In this document: positions 25,515-33,796 of the stretch, in pieces
Layout of the letters: every line of letters begins with the position of its first letter
Position numbering within the stretch: position 1 is the first letter of the stretch
Program-made: the position numbers and the translations under genes
Assembly: GCF_040218065.1 (NCBI RefSeq)
Contig: NZ_JAVJQE010000009.1
Coordinates: 1-64,000, forward strand
Length of the DNA stretch: 64,000 nucleotides
Direction of reading: 5' to 3'
Source: Marivibrio sp040218065
GTDB lineage: Bacteria; Pseudomonadota; Alphaproteobacteria; UBA8366; Aestuariispiraceae
Notes under the pieces: generated by a model
What the model saw: the letters and a program-made list of their open reading frames with translations, nothing else
What the model was told of the DNA's origin: nothing
The model's database searches: none

Positions 25515-26849
25515 TCACGCCCGCCGCCACTCCGTCACCCCGCCGGGCTTGTCCTCCAGCACGACGCCCCTGGCGGCCAGATCGTCGCGGATCTTGTCGG
25601 CGGTCGCGAAGTCCTTTTGTTTCTTCGCCGCCTTGCGCGCGTCGATCAGGCGCTCGACTTCCGCGGCGTCGGGCCCGTCGGCGCCGCCCTTGAACCAGGT
25701 TTCTGCGTCCTGTTGCAGCAATCCAAGCATGTCGGCGCCGGCGCGAAAGGCGGACGGATCGTCACATTCATGCAACGCTGCAATCGCCTTCGGCGTGTTC
25801 AAATCATCCTGCAAGGCGGACAACAGCGCGGTCGGCGGCTCGCCCGCCGCGTCGCCGGTCAGCCGACGATAGAATCCGTCCAACTCCGCCTTCGCCTCGC
25901 GCAGCTTCTCTTTCGAGAAATCCAGCGGCGAGCGATAGTGCGTCTTCAGGATGACCAGCCGCAGCGCCTCGCCCGGAAATTCGTCCAGCAGTTCGCGCAC
26001 GGTGTAGAAGTTGCCGAGGCTCTTCGACATCTTCTCGCCTTCGCTCATCACATAGCCGTTGTGCATCCAGTATTTGGCGAAACGGCCGTCGCGCGCGCCC
26101 GGCGGATGGGCGCAGCAGCTTTGCGCGATTTCGTTCTGATGGTGCGGGAAGACGAGGTCGAGCCCGCCGCCGTGGATGTCGAAGTCCGCGCCCAGATGCT
26201 TCTCCGACATGGCGGAGCATTCGATGTGCCAGCCGGGGCGCCCCTTATCGCACCAGGGGCTCGGCCAGCCGGGTTGGTCCTCGTCGGAAGGCTTCCACAG
26301 CACGAAGTCCGCTGGATCGCGCTTGTAGCTGGCGACGTCGACCCGCGCGCCGGAAATCTGCTCATCCCGGTCCTTGTTGGCGAAGCGGCCGTAGTCGGGC
26401 CAGCTGGGCACATGGAACAGCACGTGCCCGTCGTCGAGCGCGTAGGCGTGGCCCTGGTCGATCAGCCGCTCGATCAGCGCGACGATCTCCGGGATCGTCT
26501 CGGTCGCGCGCGGCTCCACATCCGGCGTCAGGCAGCCCAGCGCGGCCGCGTCCTCGTGGAAATAGCGGATGGTCTCGGCCGTAAGGTCGCCGATCTCGAC
26601 GCCGCGTTCGGCCGCGCGCGCGTTGATCTTGTCGTCGACGTCCGTGATGTTGCGCACGTATTTGACCGACGGATAGAGCCTCCGCAACAGCCGGTACAGC
26701 ACGTCGAAGACAATCAGCGGCCGCGCGTTGCCGATATGAATGCGATCGTAGACCGTCGGCCCGCAGACATACATCCCCACGGCCTGCGGATCGCGCGGCT
26801 CGAACGGCCGCTTTTCGCGCGTCGCGGTGTCGTGGATCGTAAGCGTCAT
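25515..26849 (-). CDS. cysS: Cysteinyl-tRNA synthetase
   Basis: A 444-residue class I synthetase that charges tRNA-Cys. The Zn-binding Cys and first signature are in YVCGPTVYDRIHIGNARPL (HIGN at 37-40), and the second signature KMSKSLGNF is in the middle. Other Zn ligands occur in WHIECSAM and the HGGG/HHQNE segment. It is a little shorter than the E. coli enzyme (461) at the C terminus. It lies on the same strand as gltX but separated by about 240 bases with a repeat, so cotranscription is uncertain. Confidence 0.97.
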   Translation of the reverse strand: MTLTIHDTATREKRPFEPRDPQAVGMYVCGPTVYDRIHIGNARPLIVFDVLYRLLRRLYPSVKYVRNITDVDDKINARAAERGVEIGDLTAETIRYFHEDAAALGCLTPDVEPRATETIPEIVALIERLIDQGHAYALDDGHVLFHVPSWPDYGRFANKDRDEQISGARVDVASYKRDPADFVLWKPSDEDQPGWPSPWCDKGRPGWHIECSAMSEKHLGADFDIHGGGLDLVFPHHQNEIAQSCCAHPPGARDGRFAKYWMHNGYVMSEGEKMSKSLGNFYTVRELLDEFPGEALRLVILKTHYRSPLDFSKEKLREAKAELDGFYRRLTGDAAGEPPTALLSALQDDLNTPKAIAALHECDDPSAFRAGADMLGLLQQDAETWFKGGADGPDAAEVERLIDARKAAKKQKDFATADKIRDDLAARGVVLEDKPGGVTEWRRA

Positions 26850-26964
26850 GGGACCCGAACCTCGCCTGCCGGAAGGCCCGTGTCATGCCTCATAGCGCGG
26901 CCGGTTGCAAGGCGGCGGGCGGCGGGCCGTCAGCCGTACGCGGGCGCCCTTCAGGTCCGCTTGC

Positions 26965-26990
26965 CCGTCATCCCGGCCTTGTGCCGGGGG
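26965..26990. repeat. GTCATCCC-type palindromic repeat
   Basis: Starts CCGTCATCCCGGCC and folds on GTGCCGGGGG. It shares its outer end with the repeats around 43.17/43.57 kb and 47.58/47.67 kb, and lies between cysS and gltX. Confidence 0.65.
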
Positions 26991-27086
26991 AACAGCGGCC
27001 GGCGCCGTCGGCGCGTGTCGCCGTTGGGCCGGAAAGAAGTCCGGCCCGACGTTCAAGCCTGCGCCTGAGAAGACGGCGCCGCCGCC

Positions 27087-28421
27087 TCATCCGCCTTTGA
27101 GCCGCCTCACCGCGCGCGCCCGTCCCATCAGCGGCAACAGCGCGCCCAGGTCGGGGCCGTGCGCGCGCCCCGTCAGCGCCCGGCGCAGCGGCATGAAGAG
27201 TCCCTTGCCCTTGCGGCCGCTCGCCTCCTTCAGCCGCCCGATCCAGACGGGATAGGTCTCGGCGTCGAACGGTTCGTCCGGCAGCAGGTCGGCTGCCTGC
27301 GCGAGGTAGGCTTCATCCTCCGGCGCGCGCTCCGGCTCGATCTCGCCATAGGCCGCGGCGGCCCAGTGCGGCGCGTCCTCCAGGCTCTCCACATTTTCGC
27401 GCACGGCGTCCCACAAGGCTTCGTCGACGCCGGCTTGGCGCAACGCCTCGGCCAGCGCCGCATAAGGCTTGCGGTGCAGCACCTTGGCGTTGAGCTGGGC
27501 GAGTTCCTTCGGATCGAAACGCGGCGCGGCGCGCCCGAAAACGGCGATGTCGAAGCCGGGCGTCAGACTGTCGAGCGTATCGGAGCCTTCCGGCGCGGTC
27601 GGCGTGCCGAGTCGCGCGAGATAGGCGACCAACGCCTCGGGCTGGACGCCTTGCGCGCGCAGATCGCCGAGCGCGAGCGAGCCGAGCCGTTTCGAGAGCT
27701 GCTTGCCGTCCGCCCCCACCATCAGCGGCAGATGCGCGAAGCGCGGCGCGTCGTAGCCGAGCGCCTGGAACAATTCGATCTGCACGGCCGTGTTGGCGAC
27801 GTGATCCTCGCCGCGGATCACGTGGGTGATGAAGAATTCTCCGTCGTCGACGACCGAAGACAGCGTGTAAAGCGGCCGACCGTCCTCGCGCAGCAGCACC
27901 GGGTCGGAAAGGTGCCCGGCCTCGAAGCGCACCGCGCCGCGGCCGAGGTCGGTCCACTCGATCGGCTGGTCGGCCAACTTGAAGCGCCAATGGGGCGCGC
28001 GCCCGTCGGCCATGAGGGCCGCCTGCTCCTCCGCCGAGAGATCGAGGGCGGCCCGGTCATAGACCGGCGGCTTTCCGCGACCCAGCTGGATCTTGCGCTT
28101 GAGCTCGAGCTCCTCCGCCGTCTCGAAACAGGGATAGAGCCGGCCCTTGGCCTTCAGGCGCGCCACCGCCGCGTCATAGCGCCCTTGGCGCGCCGATTGG
28201 CGGACGAAGTCGTCCCAATCGAGACCGAGCCATTTGAGATCCTCGAGAATCTCGCGCTCGAAGGCCTTGGTCGAGCGCTCCCGGTCGGTGTCGTCCATGC
28301 GCAGTAGGAATTCCCCCGCCTTGGACCGGGCGGCAAGCCAGTTCAGCACCGCGACGCGCGCGTTGCCGACATGCAGGCGCCCTGTGGGGCTGGGCGCGAA
28401 ACGGACTTTGACCTCGGACAT
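27087..28421 (-). CDS. gltX: Glutamyl-tRNA synthetase
   Basis: A 444-residue class I synthetase. The HIGH-like signature HVGN is at 17-20 (FAPSPTGRLHVGNARVAVLNW) and the KMSKS-like KQLSKRLGS near residue 240. The SKRLGSLALGDLRAQG form and the short C terminus resemble the second GluRS type of alphaproteobacteria, which may charge tRNA-Gln for later amidation; a second gltX would then be elsewhere in the genome. It is ten bases downstream of the nadE stop, so it is probably transcribed with nadE. Which tRNA it prefers cannot be decided from sequence. Confidence 0.93.
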   Translation of the reverse strand: MSEVKVRFAPSPTGRLHVGNARVAVLNWLAARSKAGEFLLRMDDTDRERSTKAFEREILEDLKWLGLDWDDFVRQSARQGRYDAAVARLKAKGRLYPCFETAEELELKRKIQLGRGKPPVYDRAALDLSAEEQAALMADGRAPHWRFKLADQPIEWTDLGRGAVRFEAGHLSDPVLLREDGRPLYTLSSVVDDGEFFITHVIRGEDHVANTAVQIELFQALGYDAPRFAHLPLMVGADGKQLSKRLGSLALGDLRAQGVQPEALVAYLARLGTPTAPEGSDTLDSLTPGFDIAVFGRAAPRFDPKELAQLNAKVLHRKPYAALAEALRQAGVDEALWDAVRENVESLEDAPHWAAAAYGEIEPERAPEDEAYLAQAADLLPDEPFDAETYPVWIGRLKEASGRKGKGLFMPLRRALTGRAHGPDLGALLPLMGRARAVRRLKGG

Positions 28422-28431
28422 GACAGGACCT

Positions 28432-30111
28432 TCAGAGGATGCGGCGGAAGGCGTTGGTGATCGGATAGCGCCGGTCGCGCCCGAAGGCGCGCGGCGTCAC
28501 CTTGACGCCCGGCGGCGCCTGACGGCGCTTGTATTCCGAGAGGTCGAGTTGACGCCAGACCTTTTGCACCGTCTCCGCCTCATGGCCGCGCGCGGTGATC
28601 TCCTCGACGCTCATCTCGCGCTCGATCAGACAGAACAGGATGTCGTCCAGCTTGTCGTAAGGCGGCAGCGTGTCCTCGTCCTTCTGGTCCGGCTTAAGTT
28701 CCGCCGACGGGGCTTTGGTGATGATCCGATCCGGCATGACCGGGCCGTCGGGGCCGAGAAGGGCCGCGCCCTCTCCCGACACGGCCGCCTTGCCCTCGTT
28801 GCGCAGCCGGCAGATGGCGAAGACGTCGGTCTTATAGATGTCCTTCAGCACGGAATAGCCGCCGCACATGTCGCCGTAGAGTGTGGCGTAGCCGACCGAC
28901 ATCTCCGACTTGTTGCCGGTGGTCAGCAGCATCTTCCCCTGCTTGTTGGAGATCGCCATCAACAGAAGCCCGCGTGAGCGCGACTGGATGTTCTCCTCCG
29001 TAATGTCGGCCGGCGCGCCTTGGAAGATCGGGGCCAGCATCTGATCGAAGGCCTGCATCGCCGGCTCGATCGACACCTCGTCCAACAGACAACCCAGCAT
29101 CTCGGCCGCCCCGGCCGCGTCGTCCAGACTGTGCTGACTGGTGTAGGGGCTCGGCATCATCACGCAATGCACGGCGTCGGGCCCGAGCGCGTCGACCGCA
29201 ACCGCAGCTGAAAGCGCCGAATCGACGCCCCCGGATAGGCCCAGCACCACGCCCGGAAAGCCGTTCTTGCGCACGTAGTCGCGGAGCCCCAAAACCATTG
29301 CGTGATACATTGACGCATGCCGATCCAACGGCTTGGCCTGCGCCCCGCCCTCGCAGACCCAGCCGTCGCCGCCGCGGGTCCAGCGGGTGAGCGTCAGCGC
29401 CTCCTCGAAGGCCGGCATCCGGAAGGCCAGACTGCAATCGCCGTTAACGCCGAAGGACGCGCCGTCATAGACCAGCTCGTCCTGGCCGCCGACCTGGTTC
29501 AGGTAAACCATCGGCAGGCCGCTTTCGGCGACCCGATTCAACACCAGCTGAAGGCGCTGGTCCTCCTTCTCCGCCTCATAGGGGCTGCCGTTGGGAACCA
29601 GCAGCAGCTCCGCCCCGCTCTCCTCCAGGCATTCGACGACGTCCGGCGTCCAGACGTCCTCGCAGATCGGGACCCCGATGCGCACGCCGCGAAAATTGAT
29701 CGGCCCGGGCATCGGCCCCGGCTTGAACACCCGCTTCTCGTCAAACACGCCGTAATTCGGCAGATCGGCCTTATAGCGCTCCGCCGCAACCTCGCCCCCG
29801 TCCAACAGCAGGGCCGCATTGAAGACGCCGTCGGCCGTGCGGCGCGGCGTCGGCAGCAGCACGGCCGGCCCGCCGTCGGCGGTCTCGGCGGCCAGCGCCT
29901 CGATCGCCTCCTCCAGCTTGGCGTGGAAGAAAGGCTTCAGGACCAGGTCCTCCGGCTGATAGCCGCTCAGGAACAGCTCGGGAAAGACGATCAGCTCGGC
30001 GCCCTCTTGCGCCGCCTCGGCTCGGGCCTTGCGCACGCGCTCGGCGTTGCCGGCGATGTCTCCGACGATCGGGTTCAATTGCGCAAGCGCGATCGTGAGG
30101 CTGTCGGTCAT
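28432..30111 (-). CDS. nadE: Glutamine-dependent NAD+ synthetase
   Basis: A 559-residue two-domain enzyme that makes NAD+ from nicotinate adenine dinucleotide, using ammonia from glutamine. The N-terminal nitrilase-type glutaminase carries the Glu45 (FPELFLSGY), Lys114 (ERYKADLPNYG) and Cys150 (GVPICEDVW) triad. The C-terminal synthetase has the ATP-binding LGLSGGVDSALSAA. The end KVTPRAFGRDRRYPITNAFR is typical of the family. It is probably the first gene before gltX. A nicotinate phosphoribosyltransferase further along supplies the same pathway. Confidence 0.96.
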   Translation of the reverse strand: MTDSLTIALAQLNPIVGDIAGNAERVRKARAEAAQEGAELIVFPELFLSGYQPEDLVLKPFFHAKLEEAIEALAAETADGGPAVLLPTPRRTADGVFNAALLLDGGEVAAERYKADLPNYGVFDEKRVFKPGPMPGPINFRGVRIGVPICEDVWTPDVVECLEESGAELLLVPNGSPYEAEKEDQRLQLVLNRVAESGLPMVYLNQVGGQDELVYDGASFGVNGDCSLAFRMPAFEEALTLTRWTRGGDGWVCEGGAQAKPLDRHASMYHAMVLGLRDYVRKNGFPGVVLGLSGGVDSALSAAVAVDALGPDAVHCVMMPSPYTSQHSLDDAAGAAEMLGCLLDEVSIEPAMQAFDQMLAPIFQGAPADITEENIQSRSRGLLLMAISNKQGKMLLTTGNKSEMSVGYATLYGDMCGGYSVLKDIYKTDVFAICRLRNEGKAAVSGEGAALLGPDGPVMPDRIITKAPSAELKPDQKDEDTLPPYDKLDDILFCLIEREMSVEEITARGHEAETVQKVWRQLDLSEYKRRQAPPGVKVTPRAFGRDRRYPITNAFRRIL

Positions 30112-30382
30112 GGGATCCCCAGAGATTCAGGCGCGACGGCGCGCGCGCGGACGGGGCAGAGCGTAGTCCGCCGGCCCGAGGACGCAAGAGCCGAGTCCGT
30201 CTCCGGGCGCCCCGGGTCCCGCCCTGCCGCGCCGCTGACCCGGGTGCGGTCGCCCCGCCGGTCTGGTCAGCGACGTCCCGGTTGCCTACTGTCTCACGGG
30301 CGAGGCGACGGCGGCGCGATTCCTGCATGGCCTCGTCCGGCGAAGACGCGCTGCGGCCAGGTTTCGGGGTGAGGTGGATCGG

Positions 30383-31231
30383 ATGAGCGAGCGGGATCGC
30401 GATCATGACGGCGGATCGGCCAAAGGCGGCCCGGATCAGGCCGGACGGCAGGGCCTGAACGAACTGACGCAGGACGTGCTGGCGCTTTACATGCGCCGGG
30501 TGGCGGACGCCGTGGCGCGCACCGGCGTCACGACGATCGACCCGCAGGCGTTGGAGAGCATCGCCGAGCGCATGTCGCGCGGCGAAGACCCGGCGCTGCA
30601 GAAGATCTACGAGCGCACATGGGAGCGGCTGCAGGAGAGTTTCGAGCACGCCTTCTGGGCGCGCATGCGCAAATATCCGCTGGAGCGCCTGATCGTCTCG
30701 CGGTTCGAACACAAGCTGGCCCCGCGCGACGAGGCTCCGGCGCCCGGCGAGACCCTGTCGCGGCGCGTGATCCCGGCCTTCATCGGCGCGCTGCACCAAA
30801 TGATCGGCCCCGACCTCTTCAACGAGTATGAGGAGCGCTCGCGAAACCTGGTGGAGGCCGTTCGCTCGTTGGAAGGGGACGGCGCGGCCTGGGACAAGCT
30901 TTACCAGCATCCGCAGGCGGACGTGCTGGTGAACGACATCCTGGTCTATATCGCGCGATACTTCACCGACGCGCCCAAGCGCCGGCACTGGCTGACCGGC
31001 TATATGGAGCGCAGCCTGCCGAGCGCGAAGACCGAAAGCGAGAAGCGCTGGGTCTTCGGCGACCGGGAGTTTCATCTGCTGCTGGGCGCGCTCTACGAGC
31101 AATTGGAGGCGCAGTTGCAGAAACCCGAAATCCGCATTCGGCACGTCAAGCGCTACGGCGAAGAGAACGTACAGATGGTGGAAGAGGCGCTCTCTGCGCT
31201 GGCGCGCGATCGACGACATGTCGGAACCTAG
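30383..31231 (+). CDS. Conserved-looking cytoplasmic protein of unknown function
   Basis: A 282-residue soluble, mostly helical protein. I do not recognise its family. It has no signal peptide, no membrane segment and no evident catalytic motif. Features: a polar N terminus, LTQDVLALYMRRVADAV, a Trp/Phe-rich central part (FEHAFWARMRKYPLERLIVSRFEH) and a Glu-rich C terminus (FHLLLGALYEQLEAQLQ). I chose the ATG with GAGGT at good spacing; a GTG nine bases earlier is possible. Divergent from nadE; followed 18 bases later by a methyltransferase remnant. Confidence 0.7.
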   Translation: MSERDRDHDGGSAKGGPDQAGRQGLNELTQDVLALYMRRVADAVARTGVTTIDPQALESIAERMSRGEDPALQKIYERTWERLQESFEHAFWARMRKYPLERLIVSRFEHKLAPRDEAPAPGETLSRRVIPAFIGALHQMIGPDLFNEYEERSRNLVEAVRSLEGDGAAWDKLYQHPQADVLVNDILVYIARYFTDAPKRRHWLTGYMERSLPSAKTESEKRWVFGDREFHLLLGALYEQLEAQLQKPEIRIRHVKRYGEENVQMVEEALSALARDRRHVGT

Positions 31232-31249
31232 CGAGAGGGCCGCTTCCCG

Positions 31250-31644
31250 GTGATCGACCCAGGCGACTACGAGCGCCTCATCGCGGCGAACCGCGCCGCC
31301 TGGGACGGGTCCGCGCCGGATTGGGAGCTGGACGCCCGCACCCTTGGACGCTGTCGGACCCTGCGCGCCTGGCGGAAAGCTACTTCCGAGGCGCCCCCTT
31401 CATCGAAGAGCAGGCGCCCCTCTCTGACGACGTCGAGCCGACGCTGGGGCCGCCGCAGTACTGGTTTCCCCAGACGCCGCCCGACATCCTGATCGCCTGC
31501 CTCAAGGCCGGGCTCGCAATCGAAGCCTTCGTTGAGTTTCCGCGCAACATCACGACGACGGCCCATGACATCTATCAGGACCAACCGCTCCAACCGCCGC
31601 TGTGCTATTGGCTGACGGCCCGCAAGCCAGCCGCGAAGCCCTAA
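31250..31644 (+). pseudogene. Remnant of a SAM-dependent methyltransferase (internal deletion and frameshift)
   Basis: A GTG-initiated N-terminal piece (DYERLIAANRAAWDGSAPDWE) matches the start of small class I methyltransferases. After about 24 codons it runs out of similarity, and the C-terminal part continues in a different frame from about 31358: YFRGAPFIEEQAPLSDDVE, YWFPQTPPDILIACLKAGLAIEAF, PPLCYWLTARKP. These are the usual last 80 residues of the family. The SAM-binding Rossmann core (roughly 120 residues, with the GCG motif) is absent, so the gene is broken and cannot bind SAM. Confidence 0.75.
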
Positions 31645-31665
31645 CCTAACCAGCCGAAACGATGG

Positions 31666-31734
31666 AAAAAAAGCGGCGGCGGCGCGTTGATTGAGGGGGC
31701 CCCTGGGAAAAGCCGATCCTCACGCGCCGCCGCC
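31666..31734 (-). terminator. Rho-independent terminator of the small-RNA candidate
   Basis: A 12-bp GC stem (31675-31686 with 31723-31734), extended after a five-base bulge by a 5-bp stem, followed on the minus strand by TTTTTTT. It would also end transcripts from the upstream PAS gene. Confidence 0.75.
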
Positions 31735-31780
31735 TGTGCGGGCCGGACGGCAAACAGGAGGAAACCGTCCGCTGCGGATA
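31666..31780 (-). ncRNA. Candidate small RNA with anti-Shine-Dalgarno hairpin loop
   Basis: A self-contained transcription unit of about 115 bases on the minus strand in the gap after the PAS gene. Reading 5' to 3': a promoter just upstream, a hairpin with a perfect 7-bp stem (CGGACGG/CCGTCCG) whose 14-base loop is TTTCCTCCTGTTTG, then a terminator hairpin with a 12-bp perfect stem (CGCGCCGCCGCC/GGCGGCGGCGCG), further closed by TGAGG/CCTCA, and a run of seven T. The exposed CCTCCT is complementary to ribosome-binding sites. Alphaproteobacterial small RNAs with CCUCC loops (alpha-r14, CcsR families) have this layout. I see no open reading frame in it. The assignment is by structure alone. Confidence 0.6.
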
Positions 31781-31786
31781 AAACTC

Positions 31787-31815
31787 ATGATAGTGTGATT
31801 GATGAAGGTTGTTAA
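31787..31815 (-). promoter_or_regulatory. Promoter of the small-RNA candidate
   Basis: On the minus strand TTAACA and TATCAT are separated by exactly 17 bases, placing the start near 31780. The region is much more AT-rich than its surroundings. It lies between the PAS gene stop and the anti-SD hairpin, with no coding sequence behind it. Confidence 0.55.
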
Positions 31816-31866
31816 GCTTAAAGTTGCCGTTTTCGCCAAAAAAGTGCAGTTTACGAAAATGTCCCC

Positions 31867-32406
31867 TCAGCCGGCGAGCTCGCGCCGGTCCAATGTGGCG
31901 ACGACTTGCGGCAGGATCTCGTGGAAGGGACGGCGCCCGCGCGGATCGCCTGACAGCTCGAAGGCGCCCAAAATGCGGTCCACGCGCCCGCCCTCCCCCA
32001 GCGGCAACGACAAGCGGCGATACCGGAAGGTCTCGCCGCTTTCCAACTCATAGAGAGTGTCCGTAAGCCACGGCCGACGGTCGCGCATCACCGTGGTGTA
32101 GGATCGGCGCGCGGCGTCGCGCAGCCGCGGCTCGGGGAGCATCTCGGCGACGGTGCGCCCCGTCGGCTCGGCGTTGAACAGCTCGCGCACACCGGTTCCG
32201 GCAAGCCGGAAGCGATACGCGCCCTCGCCGATCGGCTCCAGGATGTAGAGCGCGGACAGCACATCCGGTATTTCGGTGGGATCAATGGCGCCGCGCGGCG
32301 GCATCTCGGCGCCGCCGGCCTTTTCCTCCCAATAGGCGAAAAGCCGCACCAGAGGGCCTGTCGCACCCAGCGCCTCGCGGAAGGCGCGTCGTCGGGCCTC
32401 GCTCAC
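31867..32406 (-). CDS. Single-domain PAS (PAS_5-type) protein
   Basis: A 179-residue protein: an N-terminal helix-loop (LVRLFAYWEEKAGGAEMPPRGAIDPTEIPDVLSALYILEP) followed by a PAS core (YRFRLAGTGVRELFNAEPTGRTVAEMLP to FRYRRLSLPLGEGGRVDRILGAFEL). This arrangement matches the PAS_5 family, common in Rhodospirillales-type genomes, with no output domain. Ligand and partner are unknown. It overlaps the nicotinate phosphoribosyltransferase stop by four bases (ATGA), so translation is coupled. The small-RNA candidate follows. Confidence 0.8.
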   Translation of the reverse strand: MSEARRRAFREALGATGPLVRLFAYWEEKAGGAEMPPRGAIDPTEIPDVLSALYILEPIGEGAYRFRLAGTGVRELFNAEPTGRTVAEMLPEPRLRDAARRSYTTVMRDRRPWLTDTLYELESGETFRYRRLSLPLGEGGRVDRILGAFELSGDPRGRRPFHEILPQVVATLDRRELAG

Positions 32407-33728
32407 CGGCGCGAGCGGCCCAGCGCGGGATCGGGCGGCGCGTCGCTGCCTGCCGTCCGACCGGGGGAGCCCGCCGCGACGGCCCCGCCATAGCCGGCGC
32501 CGATCGCCGCGCGCGCACGGCGCTCGGAGGGGTCCTCGCCCGCCTCTTCATCGTGCGGGCGCTGCAGCAGAAACTCGCGCCCGACCTTGACGCGCGGCTC
32601 GCCGTCATAGGCGACGATGTCGGCGGTCGCGTAGGTCTCCGACCAACGGTCCGGCAGATAGGAGCCGGAGCCGATCACGTCGATCGGCGCGTCGGCGAGC
32701 GCCATGGTCTTACATTTCTCCGGCCCGAAACCGGACGAGACGACGATCTTGACCTGCGGAAAGCCCGCCGCGTCCAGCTTCTCGCGCAGATGCCAGATGG
32801 CCGCGGCCGAAACGCCGGGACCGATCAGATGGCGCAACTCATTCTCGGTGCGATACCCGCGAATGGCGCGCGGCGCGTTGCGGTCCAGCACCGCGTAGGA
32901 GGCCGCCGGATCCAGGCCCTCGCAAAACCGCCCGCCGGGCGTGTCCAGACGGATCGAAAGCTGGCCTTCGGCCGCCAACTCCGGAAACCGCTCGGCGACC
33001 GCAAGCGAGTCCGAAATCTCGCGTCCGAAATAGTCGACCAGCACCACCAGATTGGCGTCAGGGTGCGCCTCGTGGAACATTTCAGCCGCGCGGACGGTGG
33101 AATTGGCGTAGCCGATCAGCGCGTGCGGCATGGTGCCGAGGCCCCTCTCGCGGCCGAAATAATGCGCGGTCGCGTCGGTGGCGTTGCCGACGAAGCCGAC
33201 GGCCCCCGACTTACGCTTCGCCCGGCCGGACCCGACGCTGGCGGCGTAGGCCATGAGCTCCGCCATTTCGGCGCCCGCGCAATGGCGCGCGTCCATCGCG
33301 AGAAAAGCGACCTTGGGCAGTTCCTGGCACATCGTGAAGGCGTTGTAGGCGGCGACCGAGGCCGGGCCGATTTTCTGCAGCAGCAGCGTCTCCAGATCGA
33401 CCAGATGCAGGAACGAGCCGGTGACGTACATGATCGGCTCGCCGGCGCCGACCCAGCGCCCTTCGGCGTAGTTCAGATCGATCTGAAAGGCCGCGCCCCG
33501 GCGCATAGCCGTCGCCTCGAGCCATTCGATCGCCAGTCGCGGCGCCGAGACGACCGGGCGCCGCATGAAAACGGCGTAGGTCACCTGACAATCCCCGAAC
33601 TTCTCAATCGCCGCCTTGGTGCGATTGAAGTAGGCGTCGGTCCAACGCCGCACTTCCGCATCGTCGCGCCCGGTCAGCGCGCCGCCCTGACGGCTCTCGC
33701 CGGACTCGTGCGTCTCCCGCTCGCTCAT
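32403..33728 (-). CDS. Nicotinate phosphoribosyltransferase
   Basis: A 441-residue member of the nicotinate/quinolinate phosphoribosyltransferase family, which attaches PRPP-derived phosphoribose to nicotinate in NAD salvage. Visible blocks: YFNRTKAAIEKFGDCQVTYAVF, GEPIMYVTGSFLHLVDLETLLLQKI (the conserved substrate region), LAMDARHCAGAEMAELMAYAASVGSGRAK, RLDTPGGRFCEGLDP and IDVIGSGSYLPD (phosphate-binding). It belongs to the alphaproteobacterial short PncB-like branch. The C-terminal ~40 residues are a low-complexity tail. Start: ATG before SERETHESG. It follows aroG by about 70 bases and precedes the PAS gene. Confidence 0.85.
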   Translation of the reverse strand: MSERETHESGESRQGGALTGRDDAEVRRWTDAYFNRTKAAIEKFGDCQVTYAVFMRRPVVSAPRLAIEWLEATAMRRGAAFQIDLNYAEGRWVGAGEPIMYVTGSFLHLVDLETLLLQKIGPASVAAYNAFTMCQELPKVAFLAMDARHCAGAEMAELMAYAASVGSGRAKRKSGAVGFVGNATDATAHYFGRERGLGTMPHALIGYANSTVRAAEMFHEAHPDANLVVLVDYFGREISDSLAVAERFPELAAEGQLSIRLDTPGGRFCEGLDPAASYAVLDRNAPRAIRGYRTENELRHLIGPGVSAAAIWHLREKLDAAGFPQVKIVVSSGFGPEKCKTMALADAPIDVIGSGSYLPDRWSETYATADIVAYDGEPRVKVGREFLLQRPHDEEAGEDPSERRARAAIGAGYGGAVAAGSPGRTAGSDAPPDPALGRSRR

Positions 33729-33796
33729 CACCCTTCCCCCGACATCGATCGGCGTCTTGCGCGCCGACCCGATCACATAACGCGTACGTCTGTCCT

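Noticed and set aside
31250..31492. Intact small protein starting at 31250
   Set aside because: After ~24 codons the frame loses similarity while the methyltransferase C terminus continues in another frame, so it is part of a pseudogene.
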